A DNA stretch of 40,943 nt from Bacillus marinisedimentorum (GCF_001644195.2 NZ_LWBL02000044.1:1-40943), one strand, 5' to 3'. Numbered from the stretch's first letter, positions 15,009 to 23,694 are shown. Notes: a model not told the origin generated them from the letters alone. Numbers and translations are program-made.

Positions 15009-15131
15009 TATTTGCTGAAAATTTACAACTATTTTATTATTCTTCTGGTTATTTACTCACCAAATATTTAAAGATAGACTAATATTTGTTACGTTCTATC
15101 TGTTTTAATACATACAAAGGGGGAACCAACC

Positions 15132-15689
15132 ATGAAAAAATGGATGTTGCTTGCAGCACTGGCTGGAGCGCTTGTCATTGCCGGCTGTGCTCAGGAGGAA
15201 GAACCGCAAGAGGATACGGCTACTGAAGAAAACGGGGACACTGAAAACAACACGGACAGCGAAGATGAGAATGCTGAAGCCCAGGCTAAGTCGGCCCTTC
15301 TTGATTTCCAAATGGATCTTACAACTACACTGAAAAGCGAACAGCCCCTCATCAACGACTATTATGCACTGAAGGACAGCGAGGATGCCACTGATGAAGA
15401 AGTGAACGAAGCTCAGCAGCAGGCAAAAGAAGCAAGCACGAAACTTGCAGGTGAAATCCGCACAATCGAAGTCCCTGAAGATTTCGGCGAAGAAAATAAA
15501 CAGACACTTGAAGAAGCAATCGGAAACCTTGCCCAATCCTACGAGACCCGGGCAGAAGCTATTGACAGCGGCAGTGAAGAACTTGCAACGGAAGCGGATG
15601 AACAGTTCGGCACCTTTGAAGAAGAAGTCGGCAAGGTTTACGACCAATACGGCATGCTTGCGCCGAGTTTCAAAGCAGAAATTGAATAA
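15132..15689 (+). CDS. lipoprotein of unknown function
   Basis: The 185-residue protein has a lipoprotein signal peptide: MKKW, a hydrophobic stretch, and the lipobox VIAGC with Cys19 as the lipid site. After it comes a very acidic, low-complexity linker (EEEPQEDTATEENGDTEN) and a helical domain from about residue 50 with many Glu, Gln and Ala, probably coiled coil. It should be anchored on the outer face of the cell membrane. I do not recognise the domain. GGGGGA precedes the start. A bidirectional terminator follows at once. Confidence 0.82.
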   Translation: MKKWMLLAALAGALVIAGCAQEEEPQEDTATEENGDTENNTDSEDENAEAQAKSALLDFQMDLTTTLKSEQPLINDYYALKDSEDATDEEVNEAQQQAKEASTKLAGEIRTIEVPEDFGEENKQTLEEAIGNLAQSYETRAEAIDSGSEELATEADEQFGTFEEEVGKVYDQYGMLAPSFKAEIE

Positions 15690-15695
15690 CAAGAT

Positions 15696-15729
15696 AAAAA
15701 GCTTTCGCACTGAGTTGCGAAAGCTTTTT
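15696..15729. terminator. bidirectional terminator between the lipoprotein gene and ligD
   Basis: Perfect 14-bp stem AAAAAGCTTTCGCA / TGCGAAAGCTTTTT with a 6-nt loop and T-tracts on both strands. Confidence 0.92.
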
Positions 15730-15743
15730 CCTTTAACACCCGT

Positions 15744-16646
15744 TTACAGCGCCTTTATGATCTCTTTGATCCGCTCGTTCTTTTCATCAAAAAAACCCGC
15801 AAACGGCTGTTTTGCTTCAAGCCGTCGCAAGGCTTCGTCCATCGTATACATTTCTGGATCCAGCCCTTTTGTCACCTCTTCCCAGAAAAGCGGTGTTGCA
15901 CAAAGCCCTTCTTCATTTCCCCTTAAAGAATAAGGTGCAATGATGGTCTTCCCTTCCGCATGCTGCACGACATCCAAATACAATTTGCGGCCGCGCTTCT
16001 TTTTTAGCCGTTCCACCGTAAACCAATCGGGCTCCTGTTCAATCAGATAGCTGGCTGTGAAATCGAGGAACTTTTTTGTATCCCTGTACGTTATGGAACA
16101 GTCCGGCAGCGGAAAATAGACTTGTAAGCCTTTATTGCCTGATGTCTTTACATAAGAGTCCAGACCAAGACGTTCCGAAAGATCTCTTACGATGAGGGCA
16201 GCCTCCACAGCCAGGGAAAAATCACGTCTGGACGGCGGATCAAGATCCAGTACTATTTCGCGGGGATTGCTTTCGCCGAGACGCTGGAATGGAACATGGA
16301 ATTCCACGGCAGCCAGGTTGACAAGCCATAACATAGTGCTTAAGTCATCACAAACTATCGGAATATCCTCAATATTCTCTTTCTCCGCAAATGGCTTTTT
16401 AATAAACCCAGGTGCATGACCCGGCAGGTGTTTCTGGTAAAACGAATGGGCATCAATGCCGTCGGGGTAACGGATAAGGGTAACGGGCCGCCCTTTCAAA
16501 AAGGGGAGCATTTCATTAGAGGCTTTAATATAGTAAGCCAGCATATCCGCTTTCCTGATGCCAGGATTTTTAAAGAGCAGTTTGTCTGGATTGGAAATCT
16601 GAATTTCATTACTTTCTATTACGATCGTTCCGCTATCGTTTCCCAT
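15744..16646 (-). CDS. ligD: LigD polymerase/primase domain protein (separate ORF)
   Basis: The 300-residue protein is the primase-polymerase domain of bacterial LigD, which fills gaps at broken ends during non-homologous end joining. Visible motifs are the metal-binding DLDPP (Asp134, Asp136), KTSGNKGLQVYFPL and YSLRGNEEGLCATPLFWEEV. In B. subtilis this domain is the C-terminal half of the single protein LigD (YkoU); here it is a separate frame. ATG at 16646 is chosen because GGAGGAG lies 5 nt before it, inside the codons for WEEC of the ligase ORF. The frame overlaps the ligase ORF by 28 nt and is shifted. Confidence 0.88.
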   Translation of the reverse strand: MGNDSGTIVIESNEIQISNPDKLLFKNPGIRKADMLAYYIKASNEMLPFLKGRPVTLIRYPDGIDAHSFYQKHLPGHAPGFIKKPFAEKENIEDIPIVCDDLSTMLWLVNLAAVEFHVPFQRLGESNPREIVLDLDPPSRRDFSLAVEAALIVRDLSERLGLDSYVKTSGNKGLQVYFPLPDCSITYRDTKKFLDFTASYLIEQEPDWFTVERLKKKRGRKLYLDVVQHAEGKTIIAPYSLRGNEEGLCATPLFWEEVTKGLDPEMYTMDEALRRLEAKQPFAGFFDEKNERIKEIIKAL

Positions 16647-17575
16647 TCGCACTCCTCCCATGATGCATCGAACCTAAACCGGACGAACCGGGGCTGCCTT
16701 AAGGCAGACTGCGCCCATTCCAGGTACTGCAGATCGATGCAAATTGCAGGCTTCACCCAGATGGCTGTTTTGGTTTCCTTTTCGATATTTGAGTGGATGA
16801 TGCCAGATAAAGCGGACCGCTCATCACTGGAAAGTCCGGCAGAAAACTTGCCGGCAATTTTGATCTCCCCCTTCTTATGCAGCCCTGCATAAAAATACCC
16901 GGTTCGCTTGTCTTTTCCGGCCACGAAAAACAGGGCGGTCCTCCAGTTTTTCCACTTCACCCAGTCAGCCGATCTTTTTCCTTCCACCCACCGGCTTGTT
17001 TTTCGTTTGGCAACGATTCCTTCACCTTTTTCAGCCTCGATAAGATTTTTCAGCTCAGTTCCTGATCCATATGACTGCACAAGACAAACTGATGGGGATT
17101 CCCCTGTCACTTCCTCCGGAAAACAGCTCATTTCCATAAACTTCCGCAGATACCGCCGGCGCTCTGTATAGGTGCGATCGTGCAGCAGCGTTCCTGCTGA
17201 GGACATGATATCGAAAATCGCCAGGACGGCCGGCTGCCCTGCTGCCCCCCTCCTGATCGTTTCCTTATTGGAAAGGCGTCCTCTCGTTTGGATCTCTGAA
17301 AATACAGCTTTGAACTTACTGGCCAAAATACAGATTTCTCCGTCCAGCCACACTGGCAAAGCCGGTTCGGCAAGTGCAGACCGGCTTATCAGCAATTCAG
17401 CTATTTCAGGAAATTTTGCTGTCAGGGCATTTCCGTTTCTGCTGAATAACTCCAATCCGTTTTTATCCCAATATACGAGGCAGCGATACCCGTCATATTT
17501 ACACTCATATACCCATTCGTTTCCTCGGGGCAATTTTTCTGCAAGTGTTGGAAGCATAGGCTTTACCGGGTTCAT
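16619..17575 (-). CDS. ligD: LigD ATP-dependent DNA ligase domain protein (separate ORF)
   Basis: The 318-residue ATP-dependent ligase seals nicks and breaks in Ku-dependent end joining. The adenylated Lys26 lies in YECKYDGYRCL (motif I). Later motifs include WLDGEIC (III), EGIVAKRK (IV) and DWVKWKNWR (V), and an OB-fold part follows. In B. subtilis this is the N-terminal half of LigD, with the polymerase fused after it. Here the ORF stops at 16619, soon after WEECEWETIAERS, and a shifted ORF carries on. Its ATG overlaps the stop codon of ku (ATGA), so the three genes form an operon. Confidence 0.9.
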   Translation of the reverse strand: MNPVKPMLPTLAEKLPRGNEWVYECKYDGYRCLVYWDKNGLELFSRNGNALTAKFPEIAELLISRSALAEPALPVWLDGEICILASKFKAVFSEIQTRGRLSNKETIRRGAAGQPAVLAIFDIMSSAGTLLHDRTYTERRRYLRKFMEMSCFPEEVTGESPSVCLVQSYGSGTELKNLIEAEKGEGIVAKRKTSRWVEGKRSADWVKWKNWRTALFFVAGKDKRTGYFYAGLHKKGEIKIAGKFSAGLSSDERSALSGIIHSNIEKETKTAIWVKPAICIDLQYLEWAQSALRQPRFVRFRFDASWEECEWETIAERS

Positions 17576-18393
17576 GAACTGCTCGCTTTCTTTCGTTTCG
17601 CAGGCGCTTTCTTTTTCTTCTGCTTCGGCTTCGTCTCATCAATGCTTGCCTGTAATGCTTCCATAAGATCAGCCACATTTTTCTTCGGCGCTTTTTTCGC
17701 CACCTTGATATCTTCTCCGCTGATTTTTTGCTGAATGACGTCCATGAGGGATTCCCGGTAATCATCTTTATATTTTTCGGGTTCAAACGGTGCCGTAAGC
17801 TGTTCGATCAGCTGGATCGCCATTTTCAATTCTTTCTCGTTTAAATCGGCGCTTTCGGGGAGGGCGGGGATATGATCCGCATTCCGAACCTCGTCAGGGA
17901 AAAAGATTGTCTCGAGTACGAGGCTCTTTTCATATACCCTCACAACAGCCAGGTGCTGTTTTGATCGGATATTGATTTTGGAAATTCCGATTTTCCCCGA
18001 ATCCTCCATCGCCTGTTTCAAGAGGGTGTAGGGCTTTGCTCCATTCTCATTGGGTCCGAGAAAATAAGATCGGTTGAAAAAAATCGGGTCAATCTCTTTC
18101 AAATCGACAAAATCAATGATTTCAATTGTTTTTCCTTCTTCTGTTTTTAATTCTTCAAAATCTTCTTCCTGAAGAACGACAAACTTGCCCTTTTCGTATT
18201 CATAACCTTTTACGATATCATCCATCGATAGGGTTTTCTCGCAGGCGGGGCATACCTTTTCGTATTTTATGGGACTGTGGTCTTCTTTATGGAGAGAACG
18301 CAATTTTATGTCTTTATCCTCAGTAGCCGCATATAATTTTATTGGGATGTTGACAAGCCCGAAACTGATAGCACCTTTCCAGATCGTATGCAT
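17572..18393 (-). CDS. ku: Ku protein, non-homologous end joining
   Basis: The 273-residue bacterial Ku homologue (YkoV in B. subtilis) binds broken DNA ends as a homodimer and recruits LigD. It starts MHTIWKGAISFGLVNIP, the typical N-terminus, and has the Ku core with KYEKVCPACEKTL (about residues 44-56) and FFLGPNENGAKPYTLL. The C-terminal extension, KPKQKKKKAPAKRKKASSS, is lysine-rich, as in many Ku proteins, and aids DNA binding. AGGAGG precedes ATG. It is the first gene of ku-lig-pol. In B. subtilis these genes act in spores. Confidence 0.95.
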   Translation of the reverse strand: MHTIWKGAISFGLVNIPIKLYAATEDKDIKLRSLHKEDHSPIKYEKVCPACEKTLSMDDIVKGYEYEKGKFVVLQEEDFEELKTEEGKTIEIIDFVDLKEIDPIFFNRSYFLGPNENGAKPYTLLKQAMEDSGKIGISKINIRSKQHLAVVRVYEKSLVLETIFFPDEVRNADHIPALPESADLNEKELKMAIQLIEQLTAPFEPEKYKDDYRESLMDVIQQKISGEDIKVAKKAPKKNVADLMEALQASIDETKPKQKKKKAPAKRKKASSS

Positions 18394-18535
18394 GCTGAGA
18401 CCTCCTTCTTTTGTTGCTTATTATGTGTCCAGGTTTCAGTGTCATACATCGATGTCTGTGACAAATGTCACTGGAATATTGTAAAATCGTGTCGGAAGTT
18501 AAAATTTTCTAACAGAAACGTTTTTCCGTTAAACA

Positions 18536-18544
18536 TGCTATAGT
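18536..18544 (+). promoter_or_regulatory. extended -10 promoter of the YppF-like gene
   Basis: TGCTATAGT is an extended -10 (TGn plus TATAGT). No strong -35 lies upstream. The start codon is 33 nt downstream. Confidence 0.55.
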
Positions 18545-18576
18545 GGTAATAAGAAATTTACTAAGGGGGAAGTTTC

Positions 18577-18789
18577 ATGACAATCGAGGAACTTATTCGC
18601 CAATTTACCGACGTGAAAAAGAATCAGCCTGAAAGCAATGATGTATTGCTTGATTTTGTTCAGCAAAGTTATTTGAACGGCGAATTATCCATCGTTGAAT
18701 ATCGCCATTTCCTTCGGGAATTGCATGCGCGGGGTGCGCAAAAGCCGATATATGTAGAAACTCCGCCTGAAAAGCAGCTAGCTGAATAG
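18577..18789 (+). CDS. yppF: YppF-like small protein
   Basis: This 70-residue soluble protein contains LLDFVQQSYLNGELSIVEYRHFLRELHARGAQKP, which looks like the small Bacillus YppF family of unknown function. AGGGGGAAG lies before ATG and a perfect terminator follows at 18814-18843, so it is a single-gene unit. The identification is from memory of the family pattern. Confidence 0.7.
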   Translation: MTIEELIRQFTDVKKNQPESNDVLLDFVQQSYLNGELSIVEYRHFLRELHARGAQKPIYVETPPEKQLAE

Positions 18790-18813
18790 AATATATCTGA
18801 ATATATTCTTCTT

Positions 18814-18843
18814 AAAAAACGGACCTGTCATGGTCCGTTTTTT
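18814..18843. terminator. terminator of the YppF-like gene
   Basis: Perfect stem AAAAAACGGACC / GGTCCGTTTTTT with a 6-nt loop; works on both strands. Confidence 0.92.
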
Positions 18844-18891
18844 GGTTCCGAAAAAGCTTTATTCCGATTCCGTTACCCCGCGGGGTTATTT

Positions 18892-19041
18892 TTAAAAAAA
18901 CAGCCCTTTTCCATCCGATCTGCTCCGCTGGCTATCCATTTTTCGCAGTTCATTCACATAATCTTCACATTTGCATTCCCTTATAAACCCTTGAATTCCT
19001 TGATGTATAGGCTTTTCACTATACGTTAAGTAAAAAACCAT
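18892..19041 (-). CDS. small hypothetical protein, 49 residues, start uncertain
   Basis: The ORF reads MVFYLTYSEKPIHQGIQGFI, then RECKCEDYVNELRKMDSQRS, ending GKGLFF. It has a CxC motif and a plausible amphipathic helix. No clear ribosome binding site precedes the ATG at 19041. The same frame stays open upstream to about 19115 and reads like protein (LIKRENKWNTVSPSFKKRSY), but it contains no ATG, GTG or TTG. That suggests either a damaged 5' end or an unusual start. It is divergent from the cytochrome oxidase genes. Confidence 0.4.
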   Translation of the reverse strand: MVFYLTYSEKPIHQGIQGFIRECKCEDYVNELRKMDSQRSRSDGKGLFF

Positions 19042-19153
19042 ATATGAACGTTTTTTGAACGATGGTGAAACCGTATTCCATTTGTTTTCTCGTTTTATAA
19101 GATAAGTATAGTAGTTACCTTATGAACGAACTAATTTGGAAGGGGTGGATGGG

Positions 19154-19309
19154 ATGTCACAACCAACCGTGAACAAAGAGCATCAATCTGCCGGGCCAAA
19201 GGTCCAGCATGATGAACCGCTGAAGGGGACGCTTATTTCCGTTTTCTTTGTCGGCGGCTTTATCGTTCTGACATGGGTAGGTGTATTTCTGTTATTTTTA
19301 GCACGTTAA
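19154..19309 (+). CDS. ba3-type cytochrome c oxidase subunit IIa (small subunit)
   Basis: This 51-residue protein has a hydrophilic N-terminal half, MSQPTVNKEHQSAGPKVQHD, and one C-terminal transmembrane helix (GTLISVFFVGGFIVLTWVGVFLLF). Its place immediately before CuA subunit II and heme-copper subunit I matches subunit IIa of ba3 oxidases, a helix that replaces the missing second helix of subunit II. GGAAGGGGTGGATGGG precedes the ATG. The gap to the next gene is 27 nt. Confidence 0.85.
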   Translation: MSQPTVNKEHQSAGPKVQHDEPLKGTLISVFFVGGFIVLTWVGVFLLFLAR

Positions 19310-19336
19310 CGGGCGATTAAGGGGAGGAAACAAATC

Positions 19337-19810
19337 ATGCATATGCATAAGTATGAAAAAATTTGGCTGTATTTCGGCGGCGGAGCGCTGCTTGTTTTCC
19401 TTATAGTAATTGGGGTCAGTGCATTTTATATGGGAAGCCAGCCGCCAAGCTGCCTGGTGACCGTCGATCCTGAAAATGTGGAGGCAACGGAGCCTTTTGA
19501 TGAACCTGGCGTTAAGCAAATTGGCGAAAACGAGTATCAGGTGACGATGATTGCACAGGCTTTCAGCTTCTTACCGAATAAAATTGAAATTCCGAAAGGT
19601 GCGACTGTCCACTATACAGTCACAACGAAAGACGTTGTCCACGGCTTTGAAATCGCCGGCACCAACGTCAACATGATGTTGACACCTGGATACATCAGCA
19701 CATATACCGAAACATACGATGAAGCCGGTGAATACTTAATTTTATGCAATGAATATTGCGGAACAGGCCATCAGGTGATGAGTGCCACTGTGGAGGTGAT
19801 TGAACAATGA
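19337..19810 (+). CDS. cbaB: ba3-type cytochrome c oxidase subunit II (CuA)
   Basis: The 157-residue protein has one transmembrane helix (residues 10-32) and an outward-facing cupredoxin domain. All CuA ligands are present: His102 (VVHGF), Cys137, Glu139, Cys141 (CNEYC), His145 and Met148 (GHQVM). It accepts electrons from cytochrome c and passes them to subunit I. The single helix and small size are typical of ba3 (type B) oxidases. A GGAGG ribosome binding site lies 9 nt before the start. Its stop overlaps the ATG of the next gene (ATGA). Confidence 0.94.
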   Translation: MHMHKYEKIWLYFGGGALLVFLIVIGVSAFYMGSQPPSCLVTVDPENVEATEPFDEPGVKQIGENEYQVTMIAQAFSFLPNKIEIPKGATVHYTVTTKDVVHGFEIAGTNVNMMLTPGYISTYTETYDEAGEYLILCNEYCGTGHQVMSATVEVIEQ

Positions 19811-21456
19811 AAAACGGATTAATAAGTATAAACGCAAAAGATGCAAAGCTTAGCCTTGCTCACGTATATGTCGGTTTTGCCGCTCTTTTAATCGGCGCAT
19901 TTGCAGGCTTGCTGCAGACTTTGGTACGAGCCGGCCTTGTAGAGCTGCCGGCCAAAATCGGGTACTATCAGCTTCTCACCGTGCATGGTGTGCTGCTTGG
20001 CCTTGTACTGACAACATTCTTCATTATCGGATTCCTATTTTCGGCGATGAGCAAAACGTCGGGAACATTTTCTGAGAGAGCTAGGAAAACCGGGTGGGCC
20101 GGCTTCTGGCTTATGACTGTCGGTGTTGTGATTTCAGCCATTTTCATCCTTTTAAATAAAGCGACAGTCCTTTATACATTCTATGCGCCGTTAAAAGCGC
20201 ACCCTGCTTTTTACATCGGACTTACACTAGTCGTTGTAGGAAGCTGGCTCAGCGGATTCGCGATGTTTGCGCATTACAGGCGCTGGAAAAAAGAACATCC
20301 GGGCCAGGCCGGCCCGCTCTTGAGCTTCATGGCAGTCATTACTATGCTGTTATGGCTAATCGCGACACTTGGTGTGGCGGCGACTGTCTTGATTCAATTC
20401 ATCCCTTGGTCCCTCGGTCTTGTTGACACGATCGACGTACTTGTCAGCCGCACCCTTTTCTGGTACTTCGGGCATCCGCTGGTATACTTCTGGCTGCTGC
20501 CGGCGTATATGGCATGGTATGTCATTATTCCGAAAATCATAGGCGGCAAGATTTTCAGTGATTCACTTGCCCGGCTGTCCTTTATTCTGTTTCTGCTCTT
20601 TTCTATTCCGGTCGGATTCCACCACCAGCTTGTAGAACCGGGTATCGATCCATTCTGGAAGTATTTGCAGGTTGTCCTGACCTTCATGGTCGTCATTCCG
20701 TCTCTGATGACTGCTTTTTCGCTCTTTGCCACCTTTGAAATGGCGGGCAGGGCAAAAGGCGCCCGCAGCTTGTTCGGATGGGTACGGAAACTCCCGTGGA
20801 AAGATGTGCGGTTCTTTGCTCCGTTTGTCGGCATGCTTTTCTTCATTCCGGCAGGAGCCGGCGGACTTGTCAATGCAAGTAACCAGTTGAACCAGGTTGT
20901 CCATAACACGATCTGGGTTACCGGTCACTTCCATTTGACACTGGCCACATCAGTCGTCCTTACGTTCTTTGGGATTTCATACTGGCTTATCCCTTCGCTT
21001 ACAGGTCGAGTTCTGACGAAAGAAATGAATAAACTCGGGATCATCCAGACGATTCTCTGGTCAATCGGAATGTTCTTCATGTCCGGTTCCATGCACGCCG
21101 TCGGATTGCAGGGCGCACCGCGCCGGACATCGTTCACAACCTATTTCGATAATCCGATTGCGCAGGGCTGGATGCCGTACCACCTGGCGGCGGCGATCGG
21201 CGGTACGATTCTGTTCATGGGTGTTCTGCTTGTGATCTACATCGTGATCAACCTTGCATTCTTCGCACCAAAAGGCAGTGAAGAATATCCAATCGGAGAG
21301 GTCGCAGAACAAGCAGAAGCCACACCTATGATCCTCGAGAACTGGAAGCTGTGGATTGGCGTCACTGTCGCCTTGATTTTGTTCGCCTATACCATACCGT
21401 TCATCGACATGATTCAAAACGCACCTCCGGGATCAAAACCGTTTGTACTATGGTAA
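19807..21456 (+). CDS. cbaA: ba3-type cytochrome c oxidase subunit I
   Basis: The 549-residue protein has about 13 transmembrane helices and carries the heme-copper centre that reduces oxygen to water and pumps protons. Ligand motifs are VHGVLLG (low-spin heme His), GHPLVYFWLLPAY (CuB His and the cross-linked Tyr), HHQLVEPG (two CuB His) and TGHFHLTLAT (heme His residues). The layout is that of type B oxidases, which work at low oxygen. Start and stop overlap with subunit II gives translational coupling. GGAGGTGAT precedes the ATG. A family 2 hairpin repeat and a terminator follow. Confidence 0.95.
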   Translation: MKNGLISINAKDAKLSLAHVYVGFAALLIGAFAGLLQTLVRAGLVELPAKIGYYQLLTVHGVLLGLVLTTFFIIGFLFSAMSKTSGTFSERARKTGWAGFWLMTVGVVISAIFILLNKATVLYTFYAPLKAHPAFYIGLTLVVVGSWLSGFAMFAHYRRWKKEHPGQAGPLLSFMAVITMLLWLIATLGVAATVLIQFIPWSLGLVDTIDVLVSRTLFWYFGHPLVYFWLLPAYMAWYVIIPKIIGGKIFSDSLARLSFILFLLFSIPVGFHHQLVEPGIDPFWKYLQVVLTFMVVIPSLMTAFSLFATFEMAGRAKGARSLFGWVRKLPWKDVRFFAPFVGMLFFIPAGAGGLVNASNQLNQVVHNTIWVTGHFHLTLATSVVLTFFGISYWLIPSLTGRVLTKEMNKLGIIQTILWSIGMFFMSGSMHAVGLQGAPRRTSFTTYFDNPIAQGWMPYHLAAAIGGTILFMGVLLVIYIVINLAFFAPKGSEEYPIGEVAEQAEATPMILENWKLWIGVTVALILFAYTIPFIDMIQNAPPGSKPFVLW

Positions 21457-21458
21457 TA

Positions 21459-21594
21459 CGAAATGCGGAAAGCGCCGTTTAGCGGCGTACAGATAAGCAG
21501 GGCCGCCTGAAGAAAGGCGGTCTTTCCTTTCGCAAGGAGGCAATGCTTATCTGACAGCCGCTGGCGCCTGCAGCTGGACACTCGAAATGCGGAA
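21459..21594 (+). repeat. hairpin repeat family 2, copy A
   Basis: This stretch has the arms AGCGCCGTTTAGCGGCG...GATAAGCA and TGCTTATCTGACAGCCGCTGGCGCC, an inner hairpin (AAGGCGG...CCTTTC), and AGCTGGACACT at the right. It matches copy B at 25448-25586. It is bounded by a 12-bp direct repeat CGAAATGCGGAA (21459-21470 and 21583-21594). Confidence 0.85.
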
Positions 21595-21620
21595 GGCAAC
21601 CTCTATAAGGAAGTTCCTAA

Positions 21621-21654
21621 AAAAGCAGGAGAATCAATTGATTCTCCTGCTTTT
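21621..21654. terminator. perfect 34-bp palindrome, bidirectional terminator
   Basis: AAAAGCAGGAGAATCAA and its exact reverse complement abut with no spacer, with T-tracts on both sides. It separates the convergent cbaA and M32 carboxypeptidase genes. Confidence 0.9.
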
Positions 21655-21665
21655 CACATGAACGA

Positions 21666-23183
21666 TTACAAATTGTAAATCTTCCGGTATTTATCTTCGA
21701 GATATTCAATAAGCGGTTTTGCATCCAATTGTCCGCCTGTCGCTTCTTTCATAATCTCCAGGGGCTCCTTCATCTTTCCATGGCGGTGGACATGTTCTGT
21801 CAGCCAGTCCTTCACCTTCATGAACTCCCCTTTCTCAAGAAGTTCATCAAATTCCGGCAGATCCTTCAGCATTGCTTGGTTAAGCTGCGCGGCATAGATA
21901 TAACCGAGGGCATATGAAGGGAAATATCCAAACATTCCGCCCGCCCAGTGGACATCCTGCAGCACTCCCTCCCCGTCATGCGCCGGCGTCACGCCAAGGT
22001 ATTCCTCCATTTTTTCGTTCCAGATCCGGGGAAGATCCTTAACTTCGATTTCATCATTGAACAGCCCCTTCTCAATTTCATAACGGACCATGACGTGCAG
22101 CGGATAAGTTAGTTCATCCGCTTCAATCCTGATCAGGGACGGCCGGGATTCATTGATTGCCCGGTAAAAGTCATCCAAGCTTACATGGTCGAATTGAGGT
22201 GATGCCACTTTCTGAAGTTCAGTATAGTGCCGTTTCCAGAAGGAATGATTACGGGAAACAAAATTCTCCCAGAACAGCGACTGCGATTCGTGGATGCCCA
22301 TCGATGTGCCGCCTGAAAGTGGCGTGCCGGCGAGCTCTTCAGAAATGTTCTGCTCATAAAGGGCATGGCCGCCTTCATGAATCGTGCCGAAAACGGCTGT
22401 CCTGAAGTCTTTTTCATCATAGCGGGTCGTCACTCTGACATCTCCCGGGTTCAGTCCGATTGCAAAGGGATGGACCGTTTCATCAAGCCTGCCGGCTTCA
22501 AAATCATACCCCATTTCTTTTAATACATGAAGGCTGAATTGCCGCTGTTTTTCTTTTGGAAAAGGGCTGAACAGGAAGCCTGTCTCCGGCTTAGCTTCAG
22601 CGTCCGCTATGTCTTCAACCAGCGGCACAATCCGCTCACGTAATTCTCCAAACACGTTGTCGATCATATCCACGGTTATGCCTGGTTCAAATAAATCGAG
22701 GAGGGTGTTATATTTGTTCCCTTCGAAACCCCAGTATCCGATAAATTTTTTATTGAATTCAACCAGCTTTTCAAGATAAGGGCGGAACATGCCAAAGTCA
22801 GCGTTCGCCCTGGCTTCCTCCCATACCGTTTCGGCCCGGGATTGCAGGACGGTATACTCGCGGTATTCATCGGCCGGTATTTTCCTATTGCGGTCATAGT
22901 CTTTTTTACTTTCCTTCAATGATTTTTTTGTGATCTCGGAAAGCTGTCCGTAAATTTCGCCGTCCGACAATTTTTCGATATATGTACCCATTTCATCTGA
23001 AGTCTGCAGGCGGTGGATCTCGCTTGAAATCATCCCGATGACCTCAGCGCGCTGTTCGGTCCCTTTCTTCGGCGCCCCTGTGCGCAAATCCCAAAATATG
23101 AGGGACAGCGCTTCATTATAAGCGGCAATCTTTTTCGCCAGTAATGTGTAGCCTTCTTCCAACTTCGTCATCTCTTCAGCCAT
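21666..23183 (-). CDS. ypwA: M32 family metallocarboxypeptidase (YpwA)
   Basis: The 505-residue, mostly helical enzyme removes C-terminal residues from peptides using a metal bound by HEGGH (His269, Glu270, His273 in TIHEGGHALYEQN). Later family motifs are GIHESQSLFWENFVSR, VRYEIEKGLF and YFPSYALGYIYAAQL. Length and motifs match YpwA (about 501 residues) and Taq carboxypeptidase. GGAGGAG precedes ATG. It is cytoplasmic, with no signal peptide, and seems monocistronic. Confidence 0.95.
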   Translation of the reverse strand: MAEEMTKLEEGYTLLAKKIAAYNEALSLIFWDLRTGAPKKGTEQRAEVIGMISSEIHRLQTSDEMGTYIEKLSDGEIYGQLSEITKKSLKESKKDYDRNRKIPADEYREYTVLQSRAETVWEEARANADFGMFRPYLEKLVEFNKKFIGYWGFEGNKYNTLLDLFEPGITVDMIDNVFGELRERIVPLVEDIADAEAKPETGFLFSPFPKEKQRQFSLHVLKEMGYDFEAGRLDETVHPFAIGLNPGDVRVTTRYDEKDFRTAVFGTIHEGGHALYEQNISEELAGTPLSGGTSMGIHESQSLFWENFVSRNHSFWKRHYTELQKVASPQFDHVSLDDFYRAINESRPSLIRIEADELTYPLHVMVRYEIEKGLFNDEIEVKDLPRIWNEKMEEYLGVTPAHDGEGVLQDVHWAGGMFGYFPSYALGYIYAAQLNQAMLKDLPEFDELLEKGEFMKVKDWLTEHVHRHGKMKEPLEIMKEATGGQLDAKPLIEYLEDKYRKIYNL

Positions 23184-23277
23184 GTTTCCACTCCTCCGGT
23201 TTCTTTATCTCTTTCTATTTCCATTTTGGCAGATAAACTCCTTTCCAACAATACAAAAAGCTATGTTGAAGAATGTT

Positions 23278-23615
23278 GTTGATTTGACACATTGTCAGGC
23301 TGTTTTCTGCTCCTTTCCGTTTCTCTCAAATCAAAGCAGGGAAAAATCACAGGACAATTTTTCATGAATCGTACCTCTATACCGCTGAGAACGGTTTTTC
23401 AAGGGTGATTCGCCTGGTAGCGCTACTCCAATCGGAGCAGTTCGCACTTACAGGGACGCCCCCTTATGAACCGAAGCCATATTCCGGTTGGTGCGTGCAT
23501 GCATAAACCCTCGGTAACACACCGTATTTCCCTCATTCATGCGCGACCGGAGGGAAGCAAACGGACGTCGCAATTGTGTCCGTCGTGAAAGCTAGCCCCT
23601 CCAGCGGAAATCAAC
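23278..23615. repeat. repeat family 1, copy B (338 bp)
   Basis: Inverted ends GTTGATTT (23278-23285) and AAATCAAC (23608-23615). The right 80 bp, with GCGACCGGAGGGAAGCA and CAGCGGAAATCAAC, aligns with copy A at 12665-12746. AGCTATGTTGAAGAA precedes the left end, echoing the outer GGCTATGTTAAAC of copy C. Confidence 0.7.
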
Positions 23616-23694
23616 TTCCCATTTTTAAAAAACAATATATATGATCAGCTATAAGCCAGATTTATTCCATTAAACCAGCAATTATATAAGACAG

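Noticed and set aside
15086-15114. TTGTTA-17-TACATA promoter for the lipoprotein gene
   Set aside because: Transcription would start almost at the ribosome binding site, leaving too short a leader, so I did not call it.
20394-20934. Two minus-strand frames opposite cbaA
   Set aside because: They are antisense to subunit I, whose heme and copper motifs are intact.
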